From Burhinus oedicnemus (taxonomy: Eukaryota > Chordata > Aves > Charadriiformes > Burhinidae): a stretch of 64,000 nucleotides of DNA. The notes under the pieces are model-generated. The model had not been told where the DNA came from and made no database searches. It saw only the letters and a program-made list of their open reading frames with translations. Location: contig VFFE01006979.1 in the NCBI GenBank assembly GCA_008921705.1, positions 235,251 through 299,250 on the forward strand. The letters run 5' to 3'. Made by a program: the position numbers and the translations under genes. Shown here piece after piece: positions 47,448 through 64,000 of this stretch. Position 1 is the stretch's first letter, and each line of letters starts with the position of its first letter.

Positions 47448-48133
47448 GGGAAATGCAGACAGCCTCTGTTAAGTCTCTGTTGATTTTAATCCCTGTCATC
47501 TCCCGAGCACTGCTGCATCAGATTTAGTTCTTATAATATATTCCAAAGTAAAACCAGCCATTCCAAATCTACAGTCATTCTTTGCTTTAAGTCAATTCAC
47601 AGAACTGCTGAAAAAGTAGACATTTCTATCTAAAAGTACAAAAAGGATTTGTATAGAAGGTACTTCTCTTATACAGTTATATTACACAGCTCAAGACAGT
47701 CCCGGCAGGCTCTTCTCAGAACTGGAAGCTTCTGACTAGATAAGAAAAATCACAAGAGTGAGTCAGTTTCATTGCAGCTCTCTATCTTATTACAAATACG
47801 AGTAGTTTGCATTACCTTTTCGAGTTCTCTAGGCCTAGATTCAGAAAGCATGCAGGAGCTGAATATTGCTCTCAGTAAATACCAGATTAAACGTGTGCTT
47901 GAGCGGTCTCTCTAAGAATTTAGATCAAGTATTTGCTTTAGTATAAATTCAGTGGATGGCCTAAAGCATCCAAAAATCCGGATCACTGCAGCACCAAATT
48001 GTGCAGCCGTTGCTCAGACAAAATTTCTGTGACCTTCAATGGACAAGCGAGATGGCTTTTTGTACCTCCGTTGGGTAAAGTGCTTCCCACGACAAATCAC
48101 TAGTTTATTTTCTCCTGCCACGTTCAGTTTTAT

Positions 48134-48271
48134 GAATCACAGAATCACCTAGGTTGGAAGAGACCTTTAAGATCATCAAGTCCAACCATCAACCCAACAC
48201 TGCCAAGTCCACCACTAAACCGTGTCCCTCAGCACCACGTCTACCCGGCTTTTGAATACCTCCAGGGACGG
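48134..48271 (-). mobile_element. Short CR1 3' end fragment, minus strand
   Basis: GAATCACAGAATCACCTAGG followed by the CR1 3' UTR and the last ORF2 codons, cut off after about 138 bases at CTCCAGGGACGG. It lies within the probable GTF2I 3' UTR, in the same orientation as the gene. Confidence 0.9.
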
Positions 48272-49624
48272 TAAATATTTCCAAAGCAGACTTCACCAAT
48301 TTATTAGGATGACTATGGCTGTACTTAAAATTCTCAGGGCACAGACCGTTGGGATGTTGGTGTATCAGTCTCTGCCCGTTTCCACCACATCATTTCTGGA
48401 TGTGTCCCTGCAGTCCCCCATCCCGAGGCCGCCAGCAGCCCTCCATGTACCGGGCTGTGTTTATGCTGCATGAACAGAGGGCCACAGCCAAGGCTGTCCT
48501 CGTCTCCAAAAAGCTGGATGGTGCCAGGGGCGAGACCCACAGGCTCCCCCAGCCATGGCTTCACGCGAGGGACAAACCACATTGTCGCTCGCAGCTGCTG
48601 GGGCCGGCACGAATGAACCACCAGAGCTCGGCTTTGCTGATTGCCCTTCTGCACCCTCAGAACTGGAAGAGCAGGCAGATGTTGTCCTCTCTGGGATGAC
48701 TACCATGTCTTTTTCTTACTAAAGCCGGACAGGTTACAGCTCGAGTACGCTAAACAAATGCATCTGACTTCATACCAAGCAAATCAAATTGCTAAAGTAT
48801 CAAACACTACACAATGAGGAAACTACTTGGTTTGGAGTACGATCAAAAAACTGAAACGGGAAAAAGTGCTACGGAGCGTAAAATTGCCATTTTCTCTGAA
48901 TGAAGCAGAGAGAGAGTCACAACCGTGTGGCTCAGCCTTTTGCATGTGGGGATGTGACAGCATTGCTACCACTGTTCTGCACCTCCACCGAAATGTCAAT
49001 TTTAGGAATGAGTAAAGTTAAAAACAGTGTAAGAGAAAGATCTGGACATTTTTGCATTGTAAATTAAACTAAGCTTTTAATAAAAGTTAATGGAAAAGAA
49101 AAAAAAAATTAAAGGAAGTTGGTTTGTCATCACAGCTAACAGCTTTCTTTACCAAGTGTCCCTCCCAAGCTTAGACAATACCGCAATCATAGTGAAGAGC
49201 TTTCCTGCCCAATTACAATTTGGGAATATATAGGCTTTACCAAGAATAATAATGTTCTTTCACACGACCATGTCAGAGCTCTTCGTAAACACTAATTCCC
49301 TAAGCTTTCATGTACTCTGCCTCTGGGGTATGTAATTATCATCACCCGTTTTTATTTATAGGCTGCATTTTCCTAGGACTGCCTGCCTCAGAAATTTGGA
49401 CACGGTGTGCTTTACATTGTGTTTGGACAAGGTAGTGAAAACATCCTACATTTTATAGGTGAGAACCGAGACAAATAAAATAATTCACAAGTAAAGGACT
49501 GGCACCTTCTGGCACTCAGTCCTGTATCTCAGCCCTCTTCTCCCCACCCGAAAATACAAAAATATTCCTTGACAGGTGTTGACTTCAAGAAACACTAAGT
49601 TTTTTTACCCAGTATTGATGAGGT

Positions 49625-62225
<12,601 letters not shown>

Positions 62226-63494
62226 TCAACACACACACAATGAATCAGTCCTTGATGAATATTTGAATAAACGTTTAATAAATTATTATGCTTGATAGCC
62301 TATTTACTACGACAGTAAAATGCGCAAAATGGCTTTCATTCTGCAAACAGCACGGAAACATTCTGCTGCAGTCTAAACCTATATCCCCATCAATCCTCAT
62401 TTTCCTAAAGCTCTGAAAGATTCCGCTACTAGATAAAGCGAGGGTGATTAAAATTGAAATTAATCCAAGAGCGATCCAAATTTACATTATCAGGCAACAT
62501 AATATTTACTAATCTGAACCGGCACCCAAAACAGCGGCAGAAAGTCCTTCCTGTGTTCAGTGACGTAGCCCTGAGACACACACCTGTCCCGTGAGAGCTA
62601 TAAGCTCTATCATAACTTCAACTTCACTGGGTAAGATTAAACGTCCATCTCGCTAAACATTTTGTGTCTGAAAGCGATCAGCACCAGTTCCCAAACTGGT
62701 TTACTTGTGGCTGCAGGAAGTGGCTCGTAGCTAGTCTACAAAACTAAGAATTCAGTTGAAAGTTTAAAAAAGTTGCAGACTAAAGCTTAAAAAAAGCCCA
62801 GATCGAACAATAACAAGTCCAAGAAAACTGTATACAACTGCGAATACGAATGCTGCCTGTGCCAAAAGGGGCAGTCATACCAAATCAGTATCTTACATTC
62901 ACTCTAAACTGGCTCAGTAGGAGTAAAGAATTCCTTTGTTTCACCTTTTATGACCATATAGCTAAAAAGAAAGCATGGGGGACAAATATGAAAAAGCAAA
63001 TAACAACAAACTCCAATATAAATGCACGATAATAATCTCAGAATGTAAGGATGTTGAAAAAAAAAAAGTTTCTTGAGACTTGGGAACTGCTTACAGTTAC
63101 TCTGAATACAGTCATTCATCTCCCTTGACGATGAGGAATTTATCTGGGTTGCAAGTCTGACCCTGCTTTTCCCGCAGAGATTCCTGTGCCAGAGCACTGC
63201 ACAGACAGCCCTGGTCCTCCATGGTTAAAACGCTCCAGCCCAACGCTCACGAACACAACTCCATGGCTTCCACTCCTGTCTGGCTTTTCCTTTACTGATT
63301 TTCCAGAACTGGAGAGGTCTATAATGACGATCTTGCAAAATCAGCTCCGATAGATCATGCCTTACTAATATTAGTTCAGACCCTTCCTAGTTCCTACGTA
63401 CCACTCGGGTACCTCTGCACAGTGATGCTCAGTGTTTCCAGTTTGTAGAGTGCTTATTAAGCTTGTGCACAATATTGGATCTCAGCTGGGTTTA

Positions 63495-64000
63495 CAGAAT
63501 CACCGGGGTTGGAAGGGACCTCTGGAGATCATCTAGTCCAACCCCCCTGCCAGAGCAGGGTCACCTAGAGCAGGCTGCACAGGACGGCGTCCAGGTGGGT
63601 TTGGAATGTCTCCAGAGTCGGAGACTCCACCACCTCTCTGGGCAGCCTGTTCCAGTGCTCTGCCACCCTCAAAGGAAAGAAGTTCCTCCTCATGTTCAGA
63701 TGGAACTTCCTGTGTTCAAGTTTGTGCCCGTTACCTCTTGTCCTGTCGCTGGGCACCACTGAAAAAACACTGGTCCCGTCCTCCCGGCACCCTCCCTTTA
63801 AGTATTTGTAAGCATTGATGAGGTCCCCCCTCAGTCTTCTCTTCTCCAGACTAAAAAGACCCAAGTCCCTCAGCCTTTCCTCATAAGAAAGATGTTCCAG
63901 CCCCCTAATCATCTTTGTAGCCCTCTGCTGTCCCCTCTCCAGCAGTTCCCTGTCCTTCTTGAACTGGGGAGCCCAGAACTGGACACAGCACTCCAGATGC
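63495..64000 (-). mobile_element. CR1 LINE fragment, minus strand, running off the right edge
   Basis: Starts ACAGAATCACCGGGGTTGG; the minus-strand frame reads the ORF2 C-terminus ([20 protein letters not shown]). It is in a GTF2I intron, and its 5' limit is outside the window. Confidence 0.95.

Larger units (their letters stand above)
47430..49624 (-). other. GTF2I: GTF2I 3' UTR (probable extent)
   Basis: Starts after the GTF2I stop (49625-49627). Candidate AATAAA signals on the gene strand are the complements of 49351-49356, 48103-48108 and 47442-47447. The last stands in the best context (CCCAATAAAGCTGAATTTCA) and would give a UTR of about 2.2 kb; a short form ending near 49,330 is also possible. 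A small CR1 piece lies inside. Confidence 0.45.

Overview
This is nuclear vertebrate DNA, almost certainly avian. The evidence is a set of CR1 LINE fragments typical of birds and other sauropsids, a solo LTR of a type I recognise from bird genomes, short introns, a CpG-rich promoter, and three genes whose exons read almost like their human orthologues. The block corresponds to part of the human Williams-Beuren region (7q11.23). The species cannot be fixed from the sequence.

Layout on the + axis. 1 to about 9,200 has no recognisable coding exon. It ends in three AATAAA signals on the + strand and looks like the tail of a long 3' UTR from a gene to the left. By comparison with human gene order this could be CASTOR2, but no coding part is visible. 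A 561-bp solo LTR in reverse orientation, with a perfect 5-bp target duplication, sits inside it (5737-6297). From 9,200 to 14,670 lies the gap between convergent gene ends, holding a 30-base C tract, a probable second LTR-like piece and CR1 fragments. RCC1L (minus strand, 11 coding exons, 450 aa) occupies 32,198 to 16,027, with its 3' UTR to about 14,670. A G-rich hexamer array split by a CR1, and a 21-bp minisatellite, fill the roughly 1.5 kb between RCC1L and NCF1. NCF1 (p47phox; minus, 11 exons, 389 aa) runs from 42,519 to 34,120. From 42,520 to about 47,440 is intergenic. GTF2I (TFII-I; minus, only the last ten coding exons, 290 aa) runs from 62,197 to 49,625; its 5' part lies beyond the right edge.

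The three genes are transcribed in the same direction, GTF2I > NCF1 > RCC1L, but do not form a pathway. TFII-I is a signal-responsive transcription factor, p47phox is the cytosolic organiser of the phagocyte NADPH oxidase, and RCC1L is a mitochondrial RCC1-propeller protein. All exon boundaries given were read by hand from GT-AG sites with phases kept in frame. Both complete proteins come within 14 residues of the human length. I found no convincing new protein-coding system. The most interesting signals are the altered phosphosites of p47phox, the repeat architecture between NCF1 and RCC1L, the NRF1/YY1 sites in the RCC1L promoter, and mobile-element insertions close to functional sites.
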